A DNA stretch of 64,000 bases. Origin: Fibrobacterota bacterium. GTDB lineage: Bacteria > Fibrobacterota > Fibrobacteria > UBA11236. Location of the stretch: assembly GCA_028287465.1 (NCBI GenBank), contig JAQBPO010000086.1, positions 1 to 64,000 on the forward strand, in the 5' to 3' direction. Positions 39,890 to 48,966 of this stretch are shown here, piece after piece. The notes beneath the pieces were generated by a model. It did not search any database, had not been told where the DNA came from, and saw only the letters and a program-made list of their open reading frames with translations. Numbering within the stretch: the first letter of the stretch is position 1; each line of letters begins with the position of its first letter. The position numbers and the translations under genes are program-made.

Positions 39890-42505
39890 TCAGCGGTATT
39901 CTTCGGGGAGCATGTCCGCGTTGCCGCCCGCCTTGCGGAAGGCCTTGAAGTAATCCTCGGCCTCCTTCTTGTTGCGCAGCTTATCCGAGGCGACCGCGGC
40001 GTAATAATAGGGTTCCGGTTCCTGGGGGCAGATGGCGATGGCGGTGGAGCTGGTGGTCAGGCCGGCCTGGTAGGATCCGGTCAGATATTGGCTCTTGGCC
40101 AGGCCGGCAAGCAGATCGCACGAGTTGGGATTGTTGAGGACCGCTTCCTGGAAATGCCGGAGCGCGTCCCGCTTCTTCCCCTGGGCGATCAAGGCCTCGC
40201 CCATCGCCTGCACGGCCTTGGGCTGGCGGTTGTCCAGCTCGTAAGCCTTCTTCGCCAGGGGAACCCATTTCTCCGGCGCTCCCAGGCGCCGCTTGCTGAG
40301 GGCCAAGAGGGCCTGCGCTTCCGCGGTCTCCAGTACGCCCAGGGATCGCTGGTAGAAATTCTCCGCCGCATCCGGTTTGTCCTGGGCTGCGAAGGAAAGC
40401 CCCACCCCCATCAGGCCCTTGGCCTTCCATTCCGCCGACGTGCGCTGGGCCAGCTCATTGAAATAGTTGCGCGCCGCTTCCGCCCGGCCGAGCTTCACGC
40501 CGCAGAGGCCCGTGTAATAGATGGCCTCGAGGTGATCCTGGCGGTATTTCAGCGCCTCGTCGAATTCGCGTTTGGCCTTGGAGTAGTTGCGATCCTCGAA
40601 GTAGCAGAGGCCGAGCAGGTGATGGTAGTCGGCATTGTTGTCCTCGCGCTTGACCAGCTCCTCCAGGATGGGGCGGGCCTTGTCCGGTTGGTGGTTACCC
40701 ACGTTGGCCTTGGCCAGGGCGTATCGGACCTTGGGATTGTTCTGGTCCCCGAAGGCGTTGACGATGCCGATGGCTTCGTTTGCCCGGTTCGACTGCACCA
40801 GCGCCTCCACGTAGCGGAGCAGGGTCTGGGGGGTCGGCTGGGAGGAATACGCGGCCTGGTATTCCTTGGACGCCTCCGCGGAACGGCCCGCCTGCAGAAG
40901 GCATTCGGCCAGCTCCAAGCGCCCTTCCGGCGTCAGATGGGCCCGTAAGGGCTCCAGGATGGCCAGGGCGGGACCGTACTCCTCCCGCGAGATGTAGAGG
41001 CGGCCCAGGGCTTCGGCGTATTCCGGCGCCGGGGAACCGTCCCAGGCTTTGCGGTAATGATCCTCCGCCACGCCGGTCTGCTGATCCTCTTCGGCATAAC
41101 GGCCCAGCCAGTAGTGGGCCCGGTGATCTCCCTTGGCGGATCGCTGTTGCAGGAGCTTTTCCACCTCTCCGCGGTCATTGAGCTTGAGCGAGACCGAGGC
41201 CAAAAGGTGGATCATTTCCGGCTCCGGGGACAGGCGCACCGCCTTCCAAAGGTTGGAGGCGGCTTCGGAATGGCGCTGCTCCTTTTCCGCGAGCATCCCC
41301 AGCCCGTAGAAAGCCTTGGCCTTCCAATACGGGTCGGGAGCCTCCCTCAAGGCCTGGAACCGTCCCAAGGCCTCCTGCTCCCGTCCCATCTTGATGTAGG
41401 CGAGGGCTTCCAGATGGCGCGCGGCCGGATAACTCCCCTGCAGGCGGTTCGCGTTGCCGCATTCATCCGCGGCCCCGGAATAATCCCGCATCGCGTACAA
41501 TCCTTTTCCGCGCAGAAAGTGGACGGCCGGGCTCTGGGATTTGGAGCTTGCGAGCTTGGTCAAAAGCGCGCTGGGCTTGAATGCCGCCTCGTCGCCCTCT
41601 TCACGGTAGGAAGGGGTCTCCTTGCCCCAGACCTTTTTCCATCGGGCCAGGAACTTGTCCTTGGATCGCTCCGTCATGTCCCCGTCGGAAAGGAATTCCG
41701 ATGCGATTTGGGACGCGAGTTCCAAAGGCGCCTTAGCCTTGCGGACCTCCTTGGGACCGGGCAGCTTCTTGGGATTCCGTATCGCCTCGCGCATGGCGTT
41801 GGCCACCTCCCGGACGGCATCCGGTTCGACTTCCAGGTACCGCTTCATCCCTTGCAAGCGCCCCCATCCGAGGGAGTCCAGAATGGGGAAAAGCTCGGAG
41901 GCCAGGTAATAACGGGTCTCGAGCGGGCGTTCCTGGGAAAGGAACTCCCCCCACAGGAGTTCGCACAGGGTCCCCAGGTAATCCGCGGAAGAATCCCGCG
42001 CGTCGAAATAGGCGCTGATGCGCCCGCTCGAATCCTCCTGGTCCTCGCGGAAAAAGGACTCCTGCCGGGCGAGCGCGATGAATCCTCTGGCCAGCCCCTC
42101 ATAGTAGCCGCCCTTGGCATTGGCGTGAGGCCCCTTGCCCGACGGGGATTTCTCCGCGGGAGCCGCATCCAGATAGACATCGCGCGAGGAGGTATCCGCC
42201 GGGGCCAGGGCGTAGACGCGGGAAGCCTGGGCAGGGAAGGTTCCGCGCGCCTGGTAGATGGCGCGGAACCTCGGCGCGGTAACCTTGCGGATACGGTATA
42301 CGCCCTTGGCGTTGGTGGTGGCCGAACCGATGGCCTTCCTCCCGTCATATAGGGTGACCTGGACCCCGGAAATCCCCTTGGCGGAACCGTCCGGGCGAAG
42401 GGTGCCCCGATCGACCACGCGCCCATGCAGGTCGGCTCCATGGGTCAGGGCCGCAAGGGCCAAAAAGCCGATCAGGCCGAAGCTGTAGAATGCCCGTTTA
42501 TCCAT
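39890..42505 (-). CDS. Exported TPR-repeat protein with N-terminal carboxypeptidase-regulatory-like domain
   Basis: An 871-residue exported protein. The start is ATG 42505, which begins a signal peptide (ending THGA). The much longer open frame upstream has no signal and crosses terminators. Residues ~26-100 form a carboxypeptidase-regulatory-like beta domain (LHGRVVDRGTL, ISGVQVTLYDGRKAIGSATT, GVYRIRKV). From ~330 to the end there are many tetratricopeptide repeats, for example YWKAKAFYGLGMLAEKEQRH, DYHHLLGLCYFEDRNYSKAK and AVQAMGEALIAQGKKRDALR. It probably scaffolds a periplasmic or outer-membrane complex. No Shine-Dalgarno is visible. A perfect inverted repeat lies just before the start codon. 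Confidence 0.82.
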   Translation of the reverse strand: MDKRAFYSFGLIGFLALAALTHGADLHGRVVDRGTLRPDGSAKGISGVQVTLYDGRKAIGSATTNAKGVYRIRKVTAPRFRAIYQARGTFPAQASRVYALAPADTSSRDVYLDAAPAEKSPSGKGPHANAKGGYYEGLARGFIALARQESFFREDQEDSSGRISAYFDARDSSADYLGTLCELLWGEFLSQERPLETRYYLASELFPILDSLGWGRLQGMKRYLEVEPDAVREVANAMREAIRNPKKLPGPKEVRKAKAPLELASQIASEFLSDGDMTERSKDKFLARWKKVWGKETPSYREEGDEAAFKPSALLTKLASSKSQSPAVHFLRGKGLYAMRDYSGAADECGNANRLQGSYPAARHLEALAYIKMGREQEALGRFQALREAPDPYWKAKAFYGLGMLAEKEQRHSEAASNLWKAVRLSPEPEMIHLLASVSLKLNDRGEVEKLLQQRSAKGDHRAHYWLGRYAEEDQQTGVAEDHYRKAWDGSPAPEYAEALGRLYISREEYGPALAILEPLRAHLTPEGRLELAECLLQAGRSAEASKEYQAAYSSQPTPQTLLRYVEALVQSNRANEAIGIVNAFGDQNNPKVRYALAKANVGNHQPDKARPILEELVKREDNNADYHHLLGLCYFEDRNYSKAKREFDEALKYRQDHLEAIYYTGLCGVKLGRAEAARNYFNELAQRTSAEWKAKGLMGVGLSFAAQDKPDAAENFYQRSLGVLETAEAQALLALSKRRLGAPEKWVPLAKKAYELDNRQPKAVQAMGEALIAQGKKRDALRHFQEAVLNNPNSCDLLAGLAKSQYLTGSYQAGLTTSSTAIAICPQEPEPYYYAAVASDKLRNKKEAEDYFKAFRKAGGNADMLPEEYR

Positions 42506-42513
42506 ACTGGTCC

Positions 42514-42529
42514 GGCCTAAACTTAGGCC
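42514..42529. promoter_or_regulatory. Perfect inverted repeat directly upstream of the TPR gene start
   Basis: GGCCTAA-AC-TTAGGCC (7-bp arms) lies 8 nt before the TPR gene ATG, where a ribosome-binding site would be expected. It could be an operator or an RNA hairpin limiting translation. Confidence 0.35.
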
Positions 42530-42770
42530 AAAGAAGGCCCCACTGCATGGGAAATTGGGGTTTATTTCGCCCAAACATCCCGGAATCGCCGTTTTCCCCT
42601 GGGAAGGGGGCCATCCGGCCAATCGCCTGAAAAAACGCGGGCCCCGGCCGCCGGAAAAGGTCGTCACCGAGGAATTATGCCCCTCACCGGAGTGCAATAG
42701 CGAGCGGTTAATCACGGAATAAGCCGGGGCTGCGAGCCGGGAGTGAACATTAGCGAACGGATATCGGGGA

Positions 42771-42807
42771 AATAAAATGGGCCCGGCAGCTAGGGACTGC
42801 CGGGCCC
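42771..42807 (-). terminator. Rho-independent terminator of the NmrA-like gene
   Basis: On the minus strand an 11-bp stem (42779-42789 with 42797-42807, 7-nt loop) is followed by ATTTTATTT. It lies about 130 nt past the stop. Confidence 0.75.
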
Positions 42808-42938
42808 GGACGATAGCAGGGAAGGTGGGGATATCCCTACTACCGCGTACAGGGAAAAGTGTATCACGGACACCTATCCGATACAAGTACAAATTTCCCC
42901 GCACGCGGGGAAATCCCCCTCGAAAACGGGCGATTCCG

Positions 42939-43820
42939 TTACGCCTGGAACGCGCGCGCGAACCCTATCGCGAATTCCTCTATGGTGGTCGGGGTTGAAT
43001 TGGACGGCGAACGCGGCTGCCTGACGATGATGCCGTCGTTGAACGCCTTGCTCATTTCCACGAAATTCTCGGCGATGCTCTTGGAAAGCCCGGCGCCCAC
43101 CATCCCTTTGAGCGCGTCCTCATAGGGGAAGTGCACGTAAGGCAGTTCCGGTTTGCCGATGGCCTTTCCGATTGCGGCCGTCGCCTCTTGCATGGACAGG
43201 TCGCGCGGCCCCTGCAATTCCTGCACCGAACTTCCGGTATAGTCCTTGGCGAGGAAGCGCTTGGCCGCATAGGCGGCGATGTCCCGGGTCGCGATCTGGG
43301 GGATCTTGAGATCGCCCTTCATGGCGGATCCGTTGATGCCCATGCCTTTGATCATCCCGATGCTGCCGTACAGGTTCTCCATGAAATAACCGGGCCGCAA
43401 ATGCAGGACATTCACGCCGCTGAGGGCATTGAGCCTTTCTTCCTGGCGATGGAGGGCCGCAATGGGCCCGTTGCCCTTGGCGAGGTCGGCGCCGATGCTG
43501 CTCAAATGGATGACGTTACGGACTCCCGATTCCGCCAGGGCCTTGGCGATGGCCTGGCCGAAACGATCGTAATGGGCATGGACGTCCTCGACCTGCATAT
43601 CCGGGGGCACCATGGCGAATACCCCTTCCGCACCCACGAAATTCTTGGCCAGGAAGGCCGCGTCGTCCATGCTGCCCACGGCGATCTCGGCGCCCTTCGC
43701 TTCCAGCGCCTTCAGCTTGTCGGGGTTGCGTCCGATGGCCCGGACCTTCTTCCCTTCCGACAAGAGCTTTTCCGCGATTCCGCCTCCCACTTTTCCAGTG
43801 GCTCCGGTAATGACAAACAT
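42939..43820 (-). CDS. NmrA-family NAD(P)-binding protein
   Basis: A 293-residue atypical short-chain dehydrogenase of the NmrA/HSCARG type, which senses or uses NAD(P)H. The Rossmann motif is FVITGATGKVGGGIAEKLL (GxxGxxG) with RNPDKLKAL following strand 2. Other marks are VIHLSSIGAD and LRPGYFMENLYG, the latter conserved in the family. The YxxxK dyad of classical SDRs is replaced (HRQEERLNAL), so it may be a redox sensor or a reductase with altered chemistry. AAGGAAA precedes the ATG. A second NmrA protein is encoded at 54399. No functional partner is adjacent. Confidence 0.85.
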   Translation of the reverse strand: MFVITGATGKVGGGIAEKLLSEGKKVRAIGRNPDKLKALEAKGAEIAVGSMDDAAFLAKNFVGAEGVFAMVPPDMQVEDVHAHYDRFGQAIAKALAESGVRNVIHLSSIGADLAKGNGPIAALHRQEERLNALSGVNVLHLRPGYFMENLYGSIGMIKGMGINGSAMKGDLKIPQIATRDIAAYAAKRFLAKDYTGSSVQELQGPRDLSMQEATAAIGKAIGKPELPYVHFPYEDALKGMVGAGLSKSIAENFVEMSKAFNDGIIVRQPRSPSNSTPTTIEEFAIGFARAFQA

Positions 43821-44133
43821 GGGGTTTCCTTCGTTAGGTGATGCCGCCGAAGATACGTTCGTAAGGGGTTCCCATCAAGAAGGCACCCTTGCGTGGGGGA
43901 AGCACGTTCCGACATCCTAACGGACCGGTTGGAACCCGGTTTCCCGGGCGGCCTATTTGGCCGATTTGCCTAAGGCCATGAGGCGAAACCGCGCGCGGCA
44001 AAATCCGGACGGTCTTTTCAACGCGGAATCGCGGCTTTAACTACCCCAAAGCCCATTTTCCATCAATCGGAATCGTTAAACTCTAAACCGGAATTGGCAT
44101 CTTTTCCATACCCGGGAACCGTATTATTCCGAC
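43821..44133. other. Divergent intergenic region
   Basis: A 313-nt gap between the NmrA-like gene and the divergent dehydrogenase-like gene. It carries the putative TATTAT box of the latter (44122-44127). I see no gene or hairpin of note. Confidence 0.4.
44122..44127 (+). promoter_or_regulatory. Putative -10 box (TATTAT) of the sugar dehydrogenase-like gene
   Basis: TATTAT ends 6 nt before the ATG at 44134, and there is no Shine-Dalgarno. This predicts a leaderless transcript. TTGGCA (44094-44099) lies upstream, but at 22 bp spacing. Confidence 0.4.
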
Positions 44134-45903
44134 ATGACCAGACTTCTCCAACCACGGCGGCCTTCCGCTCCGGCCCTTTCGGCATCGCTGTGCCTGCTCG
44201 CCGCCGCCTGGGTCGCCGCACCCCGGGTGATTGCCCAGGTCTGCCCCGTCGCCAGCGCGGGGGACTTCAAGAAGGAGACCCTGGTCGGCGCCGCGGTCCT
44301 GAAGGAACCCATCGAACTCTCCGTCGCCAGGGACGGAAAGGTTTTCGTGGTTCAGCGCGGGGGCGACATCACCCTTTACAATCCGGCAACGGGACAGGCC
44401 TCCCTGGCCATCCACCTCGATGCCTATCTCAATTCCGGCGCGTACGATGTGGGAGGACCCTTGGGGGTGGCCGTAGCTCCCGGCTTTCCCGCCGACAACC
44501 GGGTCTACCTGTACTACCCTCCGAAGGCTTCCTTCTCCGGAAACGCGAACAACTCCACGGGCAAACTCACCTACCGCCTTTCCCGCTTCCGGTTCGTGGG
44601 CGGCGCCCTCGATCCCAATTCCGAACAAGTGCTCCTCGAAGTGAAGTCCATCTGGGAATCGCATAATGCCGGCTCGCTCAAATTCGGGAAGGACGGCGAC
44701 CTCTACCTGTCCATCGGCGACAACCACTCTCCGGGATGCAGCGATCAGTTCTCGCCCATGGACGAACGGCCAGGCTATTCCTGGTGCGACGACCAGGGCA
44801 CCACGGCGAACACGAACGACCTGCGCGGGAAAATCCTCCGCATCCATCCCGAACCCGACCTTCAACCCAACGGGAAGTATTACTCCATCCCCAAGGGCAA
44901 TCTCAAGGAAAAATACGCCGCCCTCTGGCCCACGCCCGAATTGGCCGCCAAGGTGCTTCCCGAGATCTATACCATGGGCCACCGCAATCCCTATCGCATC
45001 TTCCCCGATCCCGTCACCGGAAAGCTCTTCATCGCGGAGAACGGGCCCGCGGCCAGGGCGGATTCGGTCCGAGGGCCCGCCGGCGCCGACCAATGGAAGA
45101 TCACGGACGAAGCGGCCTTCCTCGGTTACCCCTACTTCCTGAAGGACAACCAGCCCTATTGCCATTGGGATTACGGCCAGCGCAAATGCATCGCCATCCA
45201 GGGACAGGCCGGGATGAAATTCGACCCGGAAAGACCCGTCAACTATTCCCCGAACAATACGGGCGTGAACATCCTGCCGCCCGCGAAGCCCGCCGCCCTA
45301 TGGGAACATGACGGCTCCAACCCCGATCCCATTCCCGGCCTCAAGACCTGCGGCCCCGGCACGGGCCCCGTATACCACTTCGATCCCGCCCTCGATTCCA
45401 AAATCAAGTTCCCTCCCGATTTCGACAATAAATGGATCTTCCATGCCATCATGGGCGCGGGTTGGCAGCCCAAGTTCGCCACCCCGCCCGCTCCTTTCTC
45501 GACCTTGACCTCGGCTTCCAATCCTCCCTGGGGCAACCTGAATTTCAGCCAGGGCCTGCACGATCTGGAATTCGGCCCGTCCGACGGCGCCCTCTATGCC
45601 GTGGACTACGGCTCGAACCTGTATAACAGCAACGGCGACGCGGGCCTATTCAAGGTCACCTATCACGGCTGCCTCCCGCCCATCGTAACATCCGTGATAC
45701 CCATGTCCCGTGCCGGCGGCGGCATCCTGCTTTCGCTCCCGGGCGACGGCGGGCGCATCTCCGCACCGGCCGGCGCGAAGAGCGCCGAACTCTTCGACCT
45801 TTCCGGCAGGAAAATCTGGCAAGCCCGCCTCCCGGAAGGCTCGTCCCACCTCACCGCGCCCTCTTCCCTGGGCAAAGGCGTCTTCCGCATCCTCTGGAAA
45901 TGA
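44134..45903 (+). CDS. Glucose/sorbosone dehydrogenase-like six-blade propeller protein, exported
   Basis: A 589-residue exported protein of the soluble PQQ-dependent glucose/sorbosone dehydrogenase fold. The signal peptide ends at about VIAQ. Family marks are LKEPIELSVARDGKVFVVQRGG, LGVAVAPGFPADNRVYLYY, SHNAGSLKFGKDGDLYLSIGDN, LRGKILRIHPEP, IYTMGHRNPYRI and DLEFGPSDGALYAVDYG. The HNAG and GHRNPYR motifs supply residues that bind PQQ/Ca or substrate in relatives. The last ~75 residues (AELFDLSGRKIWQARLPEGS with GVFRILWK) resemble the sorting-like domains seen here. It precedes two barrel genes and a ThuA gene on the same strand. In other genomes GSDH-like and ThuA domains occur together or fused in sugar catabolism. 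Confidence 0.82.
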   Translation: MTRLLQPRRPSAPALSASLCLLAAAWVAAPRVIAQVCPVASAGDFKKETLVGAAVLKEPIELSVARDGKVFVVQRGGDITLYNPATGQASLAIHLDAYLNSGAYDVGGPLGVAVAPGFPADNRVYLYYPPKASFSGNANNSTGKLTYRLSRFRFVGGALDPNSEQVLLEVKSIWESHNAGSLKFGKDGDLYLSIGDNHSPGCSDQFSPMDERPGYSWCDDQGTTANTNDLRGKILRIHPEPDLQPNGKYYSIPKGNLKEKYAALWPTPELAAKVLPEIYTMGHRNPYRIFPDPVTGKLFIAENGPAARADSVRGPAGADQWKITDEAAFLGYPYFLKDNQPYCHWDYGQRKCIAIQGQAGMKFDPERPVNYSPNNTGVNILPPAKPAALWEHDGSNPDPIPGLKTCGPGTGPVYHFDPALDSKIKFPPDFDNKWIFHAIMGAGWQPKFATPPAPFSTLTSASNPPWGNLNFSQGLHDLEFGPSDGALYAVDYGSNLYNSNGDAGLFKVTYHGCLPPIVTSVIPMSRAGGGILLSLPGDGGRISAPAGAKSAELFDLSGRKIWQARLPEGSSHLTAPSSLGKGVFRILWK

Positions 45904-46138
45904 CCGCACGCCGGTGTCCCCGGCCATTTCCGGACCCGATTGTAATCAGGCTTTCCGTACCCCATTTGCGGGGCTTGCGCCCAATTTACGGTAAGGAAAA
46001 TTAATGTTTCGCCCGCGGCAGCCTTTCGATTCACTATTGTGAAAAATGCTTCTTGGCCGAAAGCGGTTTGGCCATTTTCAAGGCGTAGCGCCGCTCCAGC
46101 GGGGTTAGATTTACGCCGGGTGGTGTCCCTTCAGTAAC

Positions 46139-47548
46139 ATGAGGCTTTCGCGCAGCAAATCCATGGGTAATCTCGTCAAAACACGTCTGAAACCGATGTT
46201 GGCCCTCGCCATACTCGTCGCGGGCGCCCGGGCGGAGGACAGCACGGGCGTCCGGTTCGATGAATTCAAGGCGCGCATGGCCATGGAATTCGGACACGTG
46301 GTTCGCGGGGAGTTCCGCACCGCCGGAACCCATTCGGAACCCATCCGCAATCTCGCCCTCAACCGGAACATCGTGTTCCTGGAGCAAAGCGGCCAATTCA
46401 ACGAAGCGTGGGAATTCAAAGCGGGTTTGATGGGAGTTCTGTGGTGGCCCTATACTCCCATCGCCGGGCCGCCCGGCACCCGGACCATGCGCGTGGAGCC
46501 CAAGCTTTCCATCCTGACCGCGCGGAAGATCTTCGATCCGGCCGAGGCGGACTCCTACGTGGAGGCCGGGTTCTTTCCATACAAATACAACCGGGACGCC
46601 TGGAACCTGGGCGAATACCTCTATCGTTCCGGGACATATCCTGGGAGCCTTTGGACGAACGACGGGTATCAATTGATGGATCACGCCGCCTATGACGCCT
46701 ATGGCGTCCATGCGCGGTTCTCCAATTTCGGCGGCAACCTCACGCATGATTTCAACTTTTTCACCGAGGCGGCCACGGATCCCATAGGCGATATCACGCC
46801 CGCCTACGAGTTGTCGTTCAATCATCCGGTATTTCAATTCGGTTTCGGCGCCGCATACAACAGGGGATTATCGTACCGGCCTTCCCAGACGAGGCCAAAG
46901 GACGATGCGAACTCCTACATCGAAGTCCAAGCCGACCCGGCCAAGGGCATCGCCTATTACAAGGGTCCCTTTTTGGGCGCTCCAATAGCTATCCAAGGCG
47001 ATACGACCCGGCCATTCGCCGTGCTGCACAATTGGACCCAGCGCGGGCTCAAATTGATGGGGCGCGCGGCCCTTGATCTGGGTTTTCTGATACCCGAAGC
47101 ATCGCGCTCACCCGAAGATCTCCGTTTGTATGCCGAGGTCGCCGTGCTGGGATGGGAAAACCAGCCATACTTCTATGAAAAACGTTCGGAGCGGATTCCC
47201 ATCATGCTTGGCGTCAATTTGCCCACCTTCCGCATACTCGATTTGGTGGCATTCCAGGCGGAATACTACAACGCCCAATTCAACGATACCTACTACTACA
47301 ACATCGGCTCCCTTCCCATCTGGAAGGTCGAGAACTATCAGACCCGGGACCAGGAGTCCTACAAGAAAAGCCCATGGCGCTGGTCCCTCTACGGCCGCAA
47401 GTCTTTCAACCGGATCGTGAACATCCATGCGCAAGTCGCAAGCGACCACCTCAGGTTGCGTGAAGCCACGAATGCGTTCACGGAATACGAACTGACTCTT
47501 TATCCCAGGAATTGGTATTACCTGGTGCGGATGGAGATTGGGATATGA
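46139..47548 (+). CDS. Outer-membrane barrel-like protein, first of two paralogues
   Basis: A 469-residue protein with a signal peptide (ending ARAE) and a barrel-like sequence of alternating aromatic strands. I recognise no named family. It is clearly paralogous to the next gene: shared blocks include NLGEYLYRSGTYPG, ALDLGFLIPEASRSPEDLRLYAEVA (ALNLGHLLPEDIRGPEDLRIFAEVA in the partner) and KRSERIPIMLGVNLPT. The start could be ATG 46139 or the ATG at 46163; neither has a good Shine-Dalgarno. A porin role for sugars or acids made by the neighbouring dehydrogenase is possible, but it is inference. It ends in ...YYLVRMEIGI. Confidence 0.72.
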   Translation: MRLSRSKSMGNLVKTRLKPMLALAILVAGARAEDSTGVRFDEFKARMAMEFGHVVRGEFRTAGTHSEPIRNLALNRNIVFLEQSGQFNEAWEFKAGLMGVLWWPYTPIAGPPGTRTMRVEPKLSILTARKIFDPAEADSYVEAGFFPYKYNRDAWNLGEYLYRSGTYPGSLWTNDGYQLMDHAAYDAYGVHARFSNFGGNLTHDFNFFTEAATDPIGDITPAYELSFNHPVFQFGFGAAYNRGLSYRPSQTRPKDDANSYIEVQADPAKGIAYYKGPFLGAPIAIQGDTTRPFAVLHNWTQRGLKLMGRAALDLGFLIPEASRSPEDLRLYAEVAVLGWENQPYFYEKRSERIPIMLGVNLPTFRILDLVAFQAEYYNAQFNDTYYYNIGSLPIWKVENYQTRDQESYKKSPWRWSLYGRKSFNRIVNIHAQVASDHLRLREATNAFTEYELTLYPRNWYYLVRMEIGI

Positions 47549-47576
47549 TCGATTTCAGCGGTGCCGAGGAGAAGGA

Positions 47577-48956
47577 ATGAAGCGCTTTTTCCAATACCGG
47601 GCGCTCCGATGGCTGGTTCCCGCAGCGCTTATGAGCATGCTCGCAACCGGCGCGTCCGCCCAATTCGAAGGCATCGACAAGCATAAGCTCACGGTAAAGG
47701 CCTATGTCGATTTCGGGCATCTGGTGAACGGCTACAATGCCTATGATCCGGATCAGAAAAAAGACCTCGCATGGCTTCCCCTCAACCGCGCGAACGTGAT
47801 CGCCATCCAGGATTTGGCGGTCGGGCGCTTCGACGTCTCCGTCGGCCTGGCCGGGCTCATTTGGTGGCCGTATGGCCAGGGAAAGGCGGCGGACCTGAGC
47901 GAAAAGGTCATGCAGGTTAAGCCGATGATTCCGGTGGCGCGCGCCCGTTGGCAGTTCGGCGATCCCGCCACGACTTCCGGAAGCGTTCAGGTCGGAACCT
48001 TCAATTACAAATACAATCCGGATGCCAAGAACCTGGGCGAATACCTCTACCGGTCCGGAACCTATCCGGGAATCCTATGGAGCGGCGAGGGGTGGCTCCT
48101 GATGAACCGAGCCGGCAATTACAGCCATGGACTATTGGCGACCGTATCCCAGATGGGCGGAGCCCTGAAGCATAATTTCTCCATGTTCATGGAAACGGTC
48201 TATTATCCCGTCGGCGATTTCTCTCCCGGTTACGATGTCGGGTATTCCTCGAAATGGTTCGACGTCGGCGCCGGATCGGTCTTCAACCACTACATTCCCA
48301 TGCGGCCGAGCACCCTGTCTCCGAACGTGGATTTGAACACCTACGTCGAGTACCGGGGCAAGACCGCCGGCGGAGCGGATACCATCGCGAGCGGCAGGTT
48401 GGATCAGGTCACGCCTCCCGCCACCACCCTGGACACGACCCTCACGCGCTGGACCTTCAAGGGCATTAAGGTGATGGCCCGCGGAGCGCTCAACCTGGGC
48501 CACCTCCTTCCCGAGGACATCCGCGGACCCGAGGACCTGCGTATTTTCGCGGAAGTGGCCCTGCTGGGCGTGAAGGATTACCCCCTTTACTACACGAAAA
48601 AGTCGGAACGGATGCCTATCATGTTCGGCATGAACGTGCCGACCGCGAAACTTCTTGATGTGCTGACCCTCCAGGGCGAGCTCTACAAATCCCCGTATAA
48701 CGACGGCAACAAATTCATCCAGCAATCGCTTCCGACCTGGGAAACGAGCAAAGGGGATTCGGTCCACCGGGATGATTTTAAATGGAGCATCACCGCCAGG
48801 AAATCGGTGAACAAGATGGTCAACGTCCATTTGCAGGCGGCATGCGATCACTTCCGCCTTACGGACGGCAAATTCAGCGCGAGCAACATACCCCTGACAC
48901 AATCATGGAACCACGATTGGTATTACCTGCTGCGGCTGGAATTCAATCTTCGGTAA
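47577..48956 (+). CDS. Outer-membrane barrel-like protein, second of two paralogues
   Basis: A 459-residue paralogue of the upstream gene, starting at ATG 47577 after GAGGAGAAGG. The signal peptide ends at ASAQ. It shares NLGEYLYRSGTYPG, GPEDLRIFAEVALLG and KKSERMPIMFGMNVPTAKLLD with its partner, and the last strand NHDWYYLLRLEFNLR matches the partner end. The upstream frame before 47577 has no support. It lies 28 nt after its paralogue, and its stop lies inside the ribosome-binding site of the ThuA gene, so the three are one operon. The function is probably as a porin-like channel, unproven. Confidence 0.75.
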   Translation: MKRFFQYRALRWLVPAALMSMLATGASAQFEGIDKHKLTVKAYVDFGHLVNGYNAYDPDQKKDLAWLPLNRANVIAIQDLAVGRFDVSVGLAGLIWWPYGQGKAADLSEKVMQVKPMIPVARARWQFGDPATTSGSVQVGTFNYKYNPDAKNLGEYLYRSGTYPGILWSGEGWLLMNRAGNYSHGLLATVSQMGGALKHNFSMFMETVYYPVGDFSPGYDVGYSSKWFDVGAGSVFNHYIPMRPSTLSPNVDLNTYVEYRGKTAGGADTIASGRLDQVTPPATTLDTTLTRWTFKGIKVMARGALNLGHLLPEDIRGPEDLRIFAEVALLGVKDYPLYYTKKSERMPIMFGMNVPTAKLLDVLTLQGELYKSPYNDGNKFIQQSLPTWETSKGDSVHRDDFKWSITARKSVNKMVNVHLQAACDHFRLTDGKFSASNIPLTQSWNHDWYYLLRLEFNLR

Positions 48957-48966
48957 GGAGGTTTTT

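Larger units (their letters stand above)
42506..42938. other. Intergenic region with terminator and a second inverted repeat
   Basis: A 433-nt gap between two minus-strand genes. It holds the NmrA-gene terminator (42771-42807), a perfect 10-bp inverted repeat ATTTCCCCGC/GCGGGGAAAT (42893-42914) between that terminator and the NmrA stop, and the inverted repeat next to the TPR gene start. The frame across it that continues into the TPR gene is not a credible coding extension. Confidence 0.5.

Noticed and set aside
42506-42904. 133-codon N-terminal extension of the TPR protein
   Set aside because: The extension crosses a terminator hairpin and the inverted repeat, has no signal peptide, and precedes a methionine that starts a proper signal peptide.
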